From NCBI GenBank assembly GCA_023230855.1, contig JALNWQ010000018.1, positions 1-64,000 of the forward strand: a stretch of 64,000 nucleotides of DNA, in the 5' to 3' direction. Position numbers and translations under genes: made by a program. The DNA comes from Solirubrobacteraceae bacterium (GTDB lineage Bacteria > Actinomycetota > Thermoleophilia > Solirubrobacterales > Solirubrobacteraceae). Below, in pieces: positions 53,533-62,077 of this stretch; position 1 is the first letter of the stretch, and every line of letters starts with the position of its first letter. The notes under the pieces are model-generated. The model did not search any database. It was not told the DNA's origin and saw only the letters and a list, made by a program, of their open reading frames with translations.

Positions 53533-55121
53533 CGTTCGCGCCCCATGAGCAGCGCGAGCGGCGGGGCGGAGATCGCCAGCAGGACGAGCGCCGGCACCGC
53601 CGCCCGCTCGAACACCGACAGGTTCGTCTGCTGCCAGAGCACGGTGGCCAGTGTGTCGAACTCGGTCGGCGCCAGCAGCACCATCGCGGGAAGCTCCTTG
53701 ATCGCGGTGAGGAACACGAGCGCCAGGCCGGCCAGGACGCCGGGCCGCGCCAACGGCAACAGCACCGTCCGGGCGACCGCCATCCGCGACCGTCCCAGGC
53801 CACGGGCCGCCTCCTCCAGGCTCGGCGGGATCTGCAGCACCGTCGAGCGCAGCACCCCCAACGCCAACGGCACGTACAGCAGGACGAGCGCGAAGATCGC
53901 CATGCCCAGCGTCTGGTACGCCCACGGGACGACCCGCACGCCGAAGTACACCAGCGCGAGCGCGACGACGATGTGCGGCAGCGCATAGCCACCGTGGTGC
54001 GCCGCCTCGACCGCGCGCACCACCCGCCGGCGGCGGTGCCGGGCGCCGAGCCACGCCGCCGGCGCCGTCACCGCCACCGCGATGACGGCGGCGAGCCCGG
54101 CGGTGAGCAGCGAGTTGCCGGTGGCGGCGCGCAGCTCGTCCCACGGCAACGTCTCGGTGCCGTGCAGCGCCCACACCGCGAGCACCCCGACCGGCAGCAC
54201 GAGCGCCACCGTGACGAGCGTCCCGCAGAGCAGCAGCGCCGGGATCCGCCACCGACCGAGTGGCACGGGCGCGGGCGGACGGCCCGCCCCCGGGCCGGTG
54301 CGGTGGTGGCCGCCACGGCGACGCACCCGGGCCTCGAGCGCGACGAGGACGACCATGAGCAGGATGAGGACCGCCGCCAGCACCGCCGGTCCCGTCCGGT
54401 CGAAGCTCGCGCGGTACGACTGGTGGATGACCCGGGTGAACGAGTCGAACCGCAGGATCGACACCGCCCCGAAGTCGCTCAGCGCGTAGAGCGCCGCGAT
54501 GAGCGACCCGGCCGCGACCGCCGGCGAGATCTGCGGCAGCACGACGGTGCGCGCGATCCGCCACGGCCCGGCGCCCAGCCCGCGCGCCGCCTCGAGCTGC
54601 GACGGGTCGGCGCGACGCAACGCCGCCCGGGCCGGGATGAGCACCAGCGGGTAGGTGACGAGCGTCAGGACGAGCCACGCCCCGACGAACCCGTAGATGC
54701 TCGGCAGCCGCTCGATCCCGAGCGGCGCGGCGAGCACCTCGTGCACCAGGCCGCGCGGGCCGAGCGTCGCGACCAGCACGTACGCCCCGACGTAGCTCGG
54801 GACGACGAGGGGCAACGTCACGAGGAACGCCCACGCCCGTCGGCCCGGCAGGTCGCTGCAGACCGTGATCCACGCCAACGGCACCGCGAGCGCGGCCGCC
54901 GACGCGGCGACCGCGCCGGCCAGGAGCGCGCTCTGCCCCAGCAGTCGCGCGGTCCGCTCCCGCCACAGCGCGTCCGCGGCGCCGTCGAGGTCGCCGGCGA
55001 CGACGACGAGCAGGTAGATCGCGGGCAGCGCGACGGCGGCCCCCACCAGGGTGGCGACGAGCAGCAACGGCCGCGGCGGGCCGTGCCCGCCGCGGCCGGC
55101 GATGAGGGCGCGGGTGGTCAT
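53529..55121 (-). CDS. fbpB: Fe(III) ABC transporter permease, 530 aa
   Basis: Two BPD_transp-type halves, each with about six helices, carry the EAA-loop-like motifs LEAARGLGAGPWRIARTVVLPQI and LEEAARGLGRSRMAVARTVLLPLA. This doubled permease is the FbpB/SfuB type. A Gly/His/Arg-rich linker (about 265-290) lies between the halves. It forms the channel for iron delivered by FbpA. The ATG at 55121 follows a 40-bp intercistronic gap holding a strong hairpin. Confidence 0.9.
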   Translation of the reverse strand: MTTRALIAGRGGHGPPRPLLLVATLVGAAVALPAIYLLVVVAGDLDGAADALWRERTARLLGQSALLAGAVAASAAALAVPLAWITVCSDLPGRRAWAFLVTLPLVVPSYVGAYVLVATLGPRGLVHEVLAAPLGIERLPSIYGFVGAWLVLTLVTYPLVLIPARAALRRADPSQLEAARGLGAGPWRIARTVVLPQISPAVAAGSLIAALYALSDFGAVSILRFDSFTRVIHQSYRASFDRTGPAVLAAVLILLMVVLVALEARVRRRGGHHRTGPGAGRPPAPVPLGRWRIPALLLCGTLVTVALVLPVGVLAVWALHGTETLPWDELRAATGNSLLTAGLAAVIAVAVTAPAAWLGARHRRRRVVRAVEAAHHGGYALPHIVVALALVYFGVRVVPWAYQTLGMAIFALVLLYVPLALGVLRSTVLQIPPSLEEAARGLGRSRMAVARTVLLPLARPGVLAGLALVFLTAIKELPAMVLLAPTEFDTLATVLWQQTNLSVFERAAVPALVLLAISAPPLALLMGRER

Positions 55122-55129
55122 GTCGCCGA

Positions 55130-55157
55130 CGGCGACCGCCCGGTGGGGCGGTCGCCG
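55130..55157 (-). promoter_or_regulatory. Strong 12-bp hairpin between fbpA and fbpB
   Basis: CGGCGACCGCCC (55130-55141) pairs perfectly with GGGCGGTCGCCG (55146-55157) around a 4-nt loop, four bases downstream of the fbpA stop. Such a stem can protect the upstream mRNA or reduce read-through, so that the binding protein is made in excess of the permease. Confidence 0.75.
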
Positions 55158-55161
55158 ACCA

Positions 55162-56211
55162 TCACAGGACGCCGGTGCGCTCCAACAGCTTCAACGTGCC
55201 CTCGAGGTCGTCGATGTCGCTGAGGTCGAGGTCCGGCTGCGGGACGTCGGCGAGCTTCGGCAGCGAGTCGAGCGGCTCGACGCCGGCGGCGAGCGGGTAC
55301 TCGGCGGTCTCCGACCGGAAGTACTCCTGCGCCTCGCGCTCCAGCAGGAAGTCGATCAGCCGACGGGCCTCGTCCTGGTGGTCGGAGCTCGCCAGCACCC
55401 CGCCGCCGGCGACGTTGATGAGCGACCCGACGTCACCGCGGGGGAAGTGCAACGCCACCGGGTACGCCTCGGGATCCTTCTCCTCGGCCCGCTTCTGCGA
55501 CACGTAGTAGTGGTTGATGAGGCCGATCTGCACCTCGCCCGCGGCGACCGCGTCGCGGATCAGGCCGTTCTTGTCGTACGCCTCGGTGTCGTTGTCCTTC
55601 ATCGCCTCGAGCCACTCGGCGGTCCGGTCCTCGCCGTGGATCTTGCGCATCGCGGTGACGAACGCCTGGAACGACGCGTTCGTCGGCGCCCACGCGACCT
55701 TGCCCTTCCACTTCGGGTCGGTCAGGCCGAACACGGAGTCCGGCAGGTCCGACGGCTTCAGCTCGCGCTTGTCGTAGGCCATGACCCGCACCCGCCCGGA
55801 CGTGCCGACCCAGCGGCCGTCGGTCGAGCGGCGCCCCGGGCCGACCCGGTCGAGGGTCTCCGCGGGCAGCTCGGCGAGCGCCCCGCCCTTGGCCAGCGCC
55901 CCGAGCGCCCCGGCGTCCTGGCCGAAGTACACGTCGGCGGGGCTGCGGTCGCCCTCCTCGCGGATCGTCGCGGCGAGCTCGGCGCTGTCGCCGTAGCGGA
56001 CCTTGAGCTTGATCCCCTCGCGCTGCTCGAACCGGTCCAGCAGCGGCGCGACGAGCTCCTCGTCGCGACCGGAGTAGACCGTCAGCTCGACGTCGCCCCC
56101 GGACGCGCTCGGCGTCGTCGAGGAGTCCTCGTCGTCGGACCCGCACGCGGCGAGGCCCAACGACGAGACGAGCAGGGAACAGACGACCAGCGAGGATCGC
56201 AGCGAGCGCAT
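55162..56211 (-). CDS. fbpA: Fe(III)-binding lipoprotein of the ABC transporter, 349 aa
   Basis: Signal MRSLRSSLVVCSLLVSSLGL ends in LAAC (lipidated Cys23). The rest is a solute-binding protein with the vicinal tyrosines NHYYVSQKR, the FbpA-type iron ligands, and LTVYSGRDEELV at the N-terminal lobe. It captures ferric iron outside the cell. A clear AAGGAG site precedes the ATG. The promoter region holds an IdeR/DtxR-like box (56289-56307). Confidence 0.92.
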   Translation of the reverse strand: MRSLRSSLVVCSLLVSSLGLAACGSDDEDSSTTPSASGGDVELTVYSGRDEELVAPLLDRFEQREGIKLKVRYGDSAELAATIREEGDRSPADVYFGQDAGALGALAKGGALAELPAETLDRVGPGRRSTDGRWVGTSGRVRVMAYDKRELKPSDLPDSVFGLTDPKWKGKVAWAPTNASFQAFVTAMRKIHGEDRTAEWLEAMKDNDTEAYDKNGLIRDAVAAGEVQIGLINHYYVSQKRAEEKDPEAYPVALHFPRGDVGSLINVAGGGVLASSDHQDEARRLIDFLLEREAQEYFRSETAEYPLAAGVEPLDSLPKLADVPQPDLDLSDIDDLEGTLKLLERTGVL

Positions 56212-56288
56212 GGGACTCCTTGGGAAGGGGACGGACGCCGACGGGCGGCGCGGTGCGGGGTGCCCGGCCGACCCGCCGGGCGCACCAC

Positions 56289-56307
56289 ACGCGTTAGCCC
56301 AACCTAA
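56289..56307. promoter_or_regulatory. IdeR/DtxR-like iron box upstream of fbpA
   Basis: On the minus strand the 19-mer TTAGGTTGGGCTAACGCGT matches the IdeR consensus TTAGGTTAGGCTAACCTAA at 14 of 19 positions, including the full left half. It is 78 bp before the fbpA start, and overlaps a TAGGTT that could be a -10 box. Iron-loaded IdeR/DtxR would repress here. Confidence 0.8.
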
Positions 56308-56322
56308 CTGAGCGGCGGGCGC

Positions 56323-56343
56323 CGGTGGGCGACCGGCCCACCG
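56323..56343 (-). terminator. 8-bp hairpin upstream of fbpA
   Basis: CGGTGGGC (56323-56330) pairs with GCCCACCG (56336-56343). It lies 70 bp past the stop of the two-component kinase on the minus strand and before the iron box, so it may terminate the kinase transcript. Confidence 0.5.
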
Positions 56344-56344
56344 T

Positions 56345-56361
56345 GTTCAGGCTCCGTTCAG
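56345..56361. promoter_or_regulatory. 11-bp direct repeat GTTCAG-N5-GTTCAG (OmpR/PhoP-type box)
   Basis: GTTCAG at 56345-56350 and 56356-56361 are spaced one helical turn apart. That is the layout of OmpR-family response regulator sites, and the sequence is close to the Streptomyces PHO-box unit GTTCACC. The OmpR-type regulator gene at 57759 is nearby. Confidence 0.5.
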
Positions 56362-56412
56362 CTCCGGCCCTCGACGGGACGGACGCCACGCCCCCGGACG
56401 CGAGGCCGCCGG

Positions 56413-57762
56413 TCAGGCGGGCAGCGTCACCCGCATCCGCGCGCCGGGGCCCGGGGCCGGCTCGCAGACGACGTCGCCGCCCGCGCCGCGCGCCAGGCGC
56501 CGTGCGAGCGCCAGGCCGAGCCCGGCGCCGTCGTGGCGCGTCCCGTCGTCGCCGGGCGCCCGCCGGCCCGGGACGAAGATCGCGTCGCGCTCCGCGTCCG
56601 GCACCCCCGGGCCGTCGTCGGCGACGACGATCCACACCCGCCGGTCGTCCCGGCCCGCCGTCACGACGACCGACGACCGGGCGAACCGCGCGGCGTTGTC
56701 GAGCACCGGCGACAGGATCCGCTCGACGAGCTCCGGCGCGGCGCCGACCGCCATCCCGGGAGCGACCGGCTCCACCGTCAGGCGGACGTGCCGGGCCCCG
56801 AGCGTCCCCTCCCACCCGGCCCGCACGTGCTCCAGCACCTCGCGCAGGTCGCCGCGCCCGCGCCCGGGGGCCGCCTCGCTCCGGGCGGCGGCCATGAGCG
56901 ACCCGACGATCCGCTCCATCTCGTCGGCGGCCCGCGCGATGACGGCGTGCGCGTCGCGGCGCTCCTGCGGGCTGCGCTCGCGGTGCGCGAGGAGCTCGAG
57001 CTCGGCGACGATCCGGGCCAACGGGGTGCGCAGCTCGTGCGACAGGTCGGCGGCCAGGCGACGGGAGTCGCGCAGGCTCGCGGCCATCCGGTCCAGCAGG
57101 TCGTTGACCGCGCGGGCGAGCGCCGCCAGCTCGTCCCCCGCCCCGGTCGTGGGGAACCGCGCGTCCGGGTCGCGCTCGCTCCAGCCGCCCGCCGCCCGCG
57201 CCATCGCCCCCACCGGGCGCAGCGCCCGGCCGGCGATCGCCCACGTCGCCGCCGCGACGCCCGCCAGGAGCAGCAGGCCGAGCCCGACCGACCCGACGAG
57301 CACGACGTCGGTGACGAGCGCCCGCTGGGTCAGCGGATGGCGCCCGACGACCGTCGTCGGCGGCCGGACCCCGGGGACGGCCAGCGCGTGGAGCCGGACG
57401 CGGCCCGGCACGTCGAGGACCCCGCCGGTGGCCGCCACCCGGCGCGCCGCCTCCTGCACGTCGGCGTCGCCGGGCCCCCGGACCGCCGCCGCCCCGTCGA
57501 CGAACACCCACACCCGCCCGGCGAGCGCCCGGTCGCCCCGCACCCGCGACGGACGGGGGCGCCCGTCGTCGTCGACGGCGGCCATCGCCGCGAGCGCGAG
57601 ATTACGGGCCCGCGCGTCCGCGTCGCGCTCGGCCGCGCTGCGCAGCAGCAGGTTGCCCGCCACGAGCAGCAGCACCACCGGGACCGCCGCCACGACGACG
57701 GTCAGCGTCGTCAGGCGGCCCCGGAGCGTGCGTCGACGGCCCACGGCCGGCGGCCCGGTCAT
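56413..57762 (-). CDS. Sensor histidine kinase, 449 aa
   Basis: Membrane helices at about 17-40 and 152-176 bound a 110-residue extracytoplasmic loop with no clear ligand motif. A HAMP-like linker (177-230) leads to the H-box LAADLSHELRTPLAR (His242), N-box region LDNAARF, G1 VADDGPGVP and G2 GAGLGLALARRL. It is a PhoR/PrrB-type kinase. Its ATG overlaps the response regulator stop (ATGA). The signal is unknown. Confidence 0.92.
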   Translation of the reverse strand: MTGPPAVGRRRTLRGRLTTLTVVVAAVPVVLLLVAGNLLLRSAAERDADARARNLALAAMAAVDDDGRPRPSRVRGDRALAGRVWVFVDGAAAVRGPGDADVQEAARRVAATGGVLDVPGRVRLHALAVPGVRPPTTVVGRHPLTQRALVTDVVLVGSVGLGLLLLAGVAAATWAIAGRALRPVGAMARAAGGWSERDPDARFPTTGAGDELAALARAVNDLLDRMAASLRDSRRLAADLSHELRTPLARIVAELELLAHRERSPQERRDAHAVIARAADEMERIVGSLMAAARSEAAPGRGRGDLREVLEHVRAGWEGTLGARHVRLTVEPVAPGMAVGAAPELVERILSPVLDNAARFARSSVVVTAGRDDRRVWIVVADDGPGVPDAERDAIFVPGRRAPGDDGTRHDGAGLGLALARRLARGAGGDVVCEPAPGPGARMRVTLPA

Positions 57763-58439
57763 CCCAGGCGGTATCCGACGCCGCGCACGGTCGCGATCCC
57801 GACCGGCGACCCGACGTCCCGGAGCTTGCGGCGCAGCCGCGCGACGTACTGCTCCAGCGTGTTGTCGTGGACGATCGCCCCGTCCGACCACCCTGCGCGC
57901 GCCAGCTCCGCCCGCGGCAGCGCGTGACCCGCCCGCGCCAGCAGCGCCCCCAGCACCCGGGCCTCGGTCGGGGTGAGGTCGGCCCGCCCGTCGCCGCAGG
58001 TCACCGTCCGGTCCCCGGGATCCAGGCGCAGGCCGTGCGCCTCGACGACCGCGGTCGTCGGGGCCGGTCGACCGGCACGGCGGAGGATCGCCCGCAACCG
58101 CACGACGAGCTCGTCGAGGTGGAACGGCTTGACGAGGTAGTCGTCGCCGCCGGCCTCGAACCCCGAGATCCGGTCCTCCAGCCCGTCGCGGGCGGTGAGG
58201 AACAGCACCGGCCCGGCGAACCCCCGGGCCCGCAGGACCTCGCACACGTCGCGCCCGTCCGCGTCGGGCAGGCCGATGTCGAGCACGACCGCCGCGGGCG
58301 GTGACGCGGCGACCGCCGCCAGCGTCGCCGCGGCGTCCGCCGCCTCGGCGACGACGAACCCCCGCTCGGCGAGCCCGCGCCGCAACGACGAGCGCAGCTC
58401 GGCGTCGTCCTCGACGAGGAGCAGCGGCACCCGGTCCAT
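57759..58439 (-). CDS. OmpR/PhoB-family response regulator, 226 aa
   Basis: The receiver domain has D11/D12, phosphoacceptor D54 (VVLDIGLPDADG), T82 (LTARD) and K104 (VKPFHLDEL). A winged-helix DNA-binding domain follows (LTPTEARVLGALLA, and VYVARLRRKL-like ...QYVARLRRKLRD...VRGVGYRLG). It heads the operon with the kinase. TACTGT (complement of 58445-58450) lies five bases before the ATG, so the transcript is leaderless. Target genes could include fbpA via the 11-bp direct repeat; this is inference. Confidence 0.94.
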   Translation of the reverse strand: MDRVPLLLVEDDAELRSSLRRGLAERGFVVAEAADAAATLAAVAASPPAAVVLDIGLPDADGRDVCEVLRARGFAGPVLFLTARDGLEDRISGFEAGGDDYLVKPFHLDELVVRLRAILRRAGRPAPTTAVVEAHGLRLDPGDRTVTCGDGRADLTPTEARVLGALLARAGHALPRAELARAGWSDGAIVHDNTLEQYVARLRRKLRDVGSPVGIATVRGVGYRLG

Positions 58440-58490
58440 CGCCGACAGTATCCCCCAGACCGGGACGCGGCACGCCGGGGCGCCGCGCCG

Positions 58491-58883
58491 TCAGGCGCCC
58501 GGCGGCGGGCCGGGATCGCGCTCGGCCGCCTCGGCCCGCGCCTCCTCCAGGCGCTCGGTGAGCTCGTCGACGACGAGCAGCTCGCGGTGCACCTGCCGGT
58601 TGCGGTACGCGGCCCGGCCGACCATGTGCGCGCCCACCGGCACCGTCAGGAGCTGGAACACCCCGACGAGCAGCAGGCTCGTCGCGTCGATCCCGGTCCG
58701 CAGCCGCAGCCCCAGCCCGATGATGACGAGCAGCAGGCCGAGCGCCTGCGGCTTGGACGCGGCGTGCAGCCGGGTGAGCAGGTCGGGGAAGCGGACGATC
58801 CCGATCGCCGCCGCCAGCGACAACGCCGACCCCGTGATGAGGCAGATCGCCGCCAGGACGTCCGCGACCTCGTCGCCGCTCAT
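58491..58883 (-). CDS. mrpG: Mrp antiporter subunit G, 130 aa
   Basis: MSGDEVADVLAAICLITGSALSLAAAIGIVRFPDLLTRLHAASKP has the typical three-helix MrpG/MnhG start, with FPDLLTRLHAASKPQALG conserved. A charged C-terminal tail follows. It is the last gene of the operon. The ATG overlaps the mrpF stop (ATGA). Confidence 0.9.
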   Translation of the reverse strand: MSGDEVADVLAAICLITGSALSLAAAIGIVRFPDLLTRLHAASKPQALGLLLVIIGLGLRLRTGIDATSLLLVGVFQLLTVPVGAHMVGRAAYRNRQVHRELLVVDELTERLEEARAEAAERDPGPPPGA

Positions 58884-59197
58884 GGCGCGTCCCTCCTCCG
58901 CGACGGGTCGGGCTCGGGACCGTGCGGCGGCAGGGGCGCGTCGGTGTCGCCACCGGAGAACCGGGCGACCGCGACCGATCCGACGAACCCGAGCAGCGCC
59001 AGGACGACGAGCACCGGCACCGTCGTCCCGTGACGGCTGTAGGCGGCCTCGACGGCGATCCCCGCGATGAGGCAGGAGAGGATGACGTCGACGGCGACCA
59101 TCCGGTCCAGCACCCCGGGGCCCCGCAGCAGCCGGACGAGGCTCAGCAGCGCGGCGGCGGCGAGCATCCCGCCCGAGATCAACGTCACGACGGTCAT
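58880..59197 (-). CDS. mrpF: Mrp antiporter subunit F, 105 aa
   Basis: Three helices with the family segment RGPGVLDRMVAVDVILSCLIAGIAVEAAYSRH (conserved DRMVAVD). The C-terminus is Pro/Asp/Arg-rich. Length is near the family norm of 90 residues. The ATG overlaps the mrpE stop. Confidence 0.9.
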   Translation of the reverse strand: MTVVTLISGGMLAAAALLSLVRLLRGPGVLDRMVAVDVILSCLIAGIAVEAAYSRHGTTVPVLVVLALLGFVGSVAVARFSGGDTDAPLPPHGPEPDPSRRRDAP

Positions 59198-59862
59198 CGG
59201 GCGTCCCCCTCCTCCGACGGTGCGGCGCCGTCCGTCGCGGGGGCGACGTCGGCCGGGCCCGGCACGGCGTCGGGCGGCGCGGGCGGGCCGTCGCCGGCCT
59301 CGGCGGCGTCGAGCAGCGCCCGGTCCTCCGGCGACCCGAACGCCCGGATGAGGCGCGCCTCCAGCGCCCACACCGACCGTCGCTCGCGCTCGACCTCGTC
59401 GGTGTCGTGGATGCCGAAGACGTGGATGTAGAGCGTCGTCTCGGTCCGGTCGATCTCGACGACGAGGCTGCCGGGGACGAGGACGACGCACTCGGCGGTC
59501 AACGTCAGCAGCAGGTCCGACCGCGTCCGCAGCCGCACCGCGATCACCGCCGACGGTGGCGGCGCGCCCGGCCGGATCGTGAGCCACGACACCTGGGTCG
59601 ACGCGCGGACGAGGTCCCAGCCGAAGTGCAGCGCGAGCCAGAGCGCCGGCAGCGGGCTCAGGCGACCGTCGAGCGGCAGCGGCTCGAGCGGGAACGCCCG
59701 CACGACGAGGAACGTGACGACGATGCCGCTGGCGGCGAGCCCCGGCGAGACCTTGCCCCACAGGAGGAACCACACCGCGAGCAGCCACAGCGCCGTGATC
59801 TGCGGCAGCAGCCGGGCGCCCCGGGACCGGGCGCGCAGCGTGTCGTGCTCCAGCCGCCTCAC
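59194..59862 (-). CDS. mrpE: Mrp antiporter subunit E, 222 aa
   Basis: Two to three hydrophobic segments at the start (LLPQITALWLLAVWFLLWG, GLAASGIVVTFLVVRAF) precede the MrpE cytoplasmic domain, with LTLTAECVVLVPGSLVVEID and LYIHVFGIHD. A low-complexity acidic/Pro/Ala tail (about residues 180-222) is an extra. The GTG overlaps the mrpD stop (GTGA). Confidence 0.88.
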   Translation of the reverse strand: MRRLEHDTLRARSRGARLLPQITALWLLAVWFLLWGKVSPGLAASGIVVTFLVVRAFPLEPLPLDGRLSPLPALWLALHFGWDLVRASTQVSWLTIRPGAPPPSAVIAVRLRTRSDLLLTLTAECVVLVPGSLVVEIDRTETTLYIHVFGIHDTDEVERERRSVWALEARLIRAFGSPEDRALLDAAEAGDGPPAPPDAVPGPADVAPATDGAAPSEEGDAR

Positions 59863-61541
59863 GGGGTGGCTCCGTCGACGGCGTCGCCGGAGCGCCGCAG
59901 GCCGGTGAGCGGGTTGGTCGGTGGGTCCGCGATCCCGCGCCCCATCCGGCCGGTCTCCGGGTCGACCGGTCGGGGCGCCACCGCCCGCACGTACACGTCG
60001 CGGTCGCGCAGCTCCCCCGCCGCGCGGTCGCTGAGGTCGGCGAGCGGCCCGGCCGCGACGGTGAACGCCAGGCCCAGCGCGACGAGCGCGGCGGTCGCGC
60101 CGACCATGAGCCGCGGCATGGTGTCGAACGTCGAGATCGTGTGGCCGCCGAGGGTCTCGCCGACGACGTCGTCGCCGAAGCCGTCCTCGTCGTCCCCGTA
60201 CAGCGGCAGCGCCACGTGCGGCGCCCGCCAGAACGCGCGACTCCACACCTTCGCCACCGCGTAGAGCGTCAGGAGGCTCGTGAGGACGCTCGCGACGATG
60301 ACGAGCCACACGAGGACCCCGCCCGCGGCGGTGCCCGCCTGGATGAGCGCGAGCTTGCCGAGGAACCCCGAGAACGGCGGGATGCCGGCGAGGTTCATCG
60401 CCGGGATGAAGAACAGGACCGCGACGAGCGGCGCGATCGACGCCAGGCCCCCGATCCGCTCGGTCGACGTCGTGCCCGCCACCCGCTCCACCATCCCCGC
60501 GGTGAGGAAGAGCGTCGTCTGGATCGTGATGTGGTGGACGACGTAGAACACCGCGCCGGTGAGCCCCAGGCGGGTGCCGAGCGCCACGCCGAACACCATG
60601 TAGCCGATGTGGCTCACGAGCGTGAACGACAGCATCCGCTTGATGTCGGTCTGCGCGACCGCGCCGAGGATCCCGACGATCATCGTCAGCAACGACACGA
60701 CGAGCAGCAGGTCGGAGATCCGGCCGTCGGGGAAGAGCAGCGTCTCGGTGCGGATGATCGCGTACACGCCGACCTTCGTCAGCAGCCCGGCGAACACCGC
60801 CGTCACCGGGGCCGGCGCGGTCGGGTAGCTGTCCGGCAGCCACGCCGACACCGGGAACACCGCCGCCTTGATCCCGAACGCCAGCAGCAGCATGAGCTGC
60901 AGCCCCAGCCGGACGCTCTCGTCCAGGACGTCGAGCCGCCCGGCGAGCTGGGCCATGTTCACCGTGCCGGTCGCGGCGTAGACGAACCCGATCGCCGCGA
61001 GCAGCAGGATCGACGACAGGACGCTGACGACGACGTACGTCGTGCCCGCCCGGATCCGCGACCGCGTGCCGCCCAGGGTGATGAGCACGAAGCTCGAGAA
61101 CAGCAGCAGCTCGAACCCGACGTAGAGGTTGAAGAGGTCGCCGGCGAGGAACGCCAACGACACCCCCGCGGCGAGCACGAGGAACGTCGGGTGGAACACC
61201 GCCAGCGGCAGGCCCTCCTCGTCGTCCGCGTTGCCCTGGCCGTACGAGTAGACGAGGACGCAGAGCGTCACCGCCGCCGAGATGACGAGCATGAGCGCCG
61301 ACAGGCGGTCGGCGACGAGGACGATGCCGACCGGCGCGTCCCACCCGCCGAGCGACGCGACCTGCGGCCCGTCGCGGTCGGCGGCGACGAGCAGCACGAC
61401 GGCGACGGCGAGCACGGCGCTCAACGTGCCGACGCTCAACGTGCGGTTGACGAGCGGCGAGCGCGGCCCCAGGGCGAACTTGAGCCCCGCGGCGAGCAGC
61501 GGCAGGATCACCGGCAGCGGGACGAGCAGGTCGACGCTCAC
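59859..61541 (-). CDS. mrpD: Mrp antiporter subunit D (NuoL/M/N-like), 560 aa
   Basis: About 14 helices with the proton-antiporter core: VGFELLLFSSFVLITLGG, AFGIKAAVFPVSAWLPDSYP (conserved Lys and the LP motif), FAGLLTKVGVYAIIR, and DIKRMLSFTLVSHIGYM. It carries the H+ pathway in the Mrp complex. The GTG overlaps the mrpC stop (GTGA). C-terminal residues after 480 are charged and variable. Confidence 0.92.
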   Translation of the reverse strand: MSVDLLVPLPVILPLLAAGLKFALGPRSPLVNRTLSVGTLSAVLAVAVVLLVAADRDGPQVASLGGWDAPVGIVLVADRLSALMLVISAAVTLCVLVYSYGQGNADDEEGLPLAVFHPTFLVLAAGVSLAFLAGDLFNLYVGFELLLFSSFVLITLGGTRSRIRAGTTYVVVSVLSSILLLAAIGFVYAATGTVNMAQLAGRLDVLDESVRLGLQLMLLLAFGIKAAVFPVSAWLPDSYPTAPAPVTAVFAGLLTKVGVYAIIRTETLLFPDGRISDLLLVVSLLTMIVGILGAVAQTDIKRMLSFTLVSHIGYMVFGVALGTRLGLTGAVFYVVHHITIQTTLFLTAGMVERVAGTTSTERIGGLASIAPLVAVLFFIPAMNLAGIPPFSGFLGKLALIQAGTAAGGVLVWLVIVASVLTSLLTLYAVAKVWSRAFWRAPHVALPLYGDDEDGFGDDVVGETLGGHTISTFDTMPRLMVGATAALVALGLAFTVAAGPLADLSDRAAGELRDRDVYVRAVAPRPVDPETGRMGRGIADPPTNPLTGLRRSGDAVDGATP

Positions 61542-62077
61542 GGGCGCTCCTCCCCGTCCTCGGCCCCGACGACCCCACGGTCGCCGACGACGTCGTGCTC
61601 CGCGGTCACCGGCACCTGCACGGGCGGCACGTCCTCGTTGGGGTCGGCGTCCTCGTCGTCGTCGAAGTCGGTGTGCTCCAGCTCGGCGTCGGCGCCGGCG
61701 TCGAGCGACTCCTCGTCGGGCCGCGACGCGACGCGCCGGTCCTCGACGTCGTCCTGCACCTCGTCGTGGCCCTGCAGCTGCCAGCTGCGGTAGGCGAGCG
61801 CCAGCAGGAACGCCGTGAGCGCGAACGTGATGACGATCGACGTGAGGATCATGACCTGGGGCAGCGGATCGGACATCCGCCCGTTCGCCCCCGCCCCGTC
61901 GCCGACGATCGGGGCGTCGCCCGCGCGTCCCCCGGTGGCGAGGATCAGCACGTTCGCGCCGTTGCTCATGAGCGCGATGCCGATGAGGACCCGCGTCAGG
62001 CTCCGCTCGAGGATGAGCACGACGCCGCAGGCGAAGAGCACCCCGACGACGGCGGCGAGGACGAGGCTGATGCTCAA
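61538..62077 (-). CDS. mrpC: Mrp antiporter subunit C (NuoK-like), 179 aa
   Basis: Three helices (LVLAAVVGVLFACGVVLILERSLTR, VLIGIALMSNGANVLILATGG, LPQVMILTSIVITFALTAFLLALAYR) are the MrpC/NuoK core. A 60-residue acidic tail (about 120-179) is longer than usual. The start is a TTG at 62077 overlapping the previous stop (TTGA); no ATG or GTG is available in frame near it. Confidence 0.88.
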   Translation of the reverse strand: MSISLVLAAVVGVLFACGVVLILERSLTRVLIGIALMSNGANVLILATGGRAGDAPIVGDGAGANGRMSDPLPQVMILTSIVITFALTAFLLALAYRSWQLQGHDEVQDDVEDRRVASRPDEESLDAGADAELEHTDFDDDEDADPNEDVPPVQVPVTAEHDVVGDRGVVGAEDGEERP

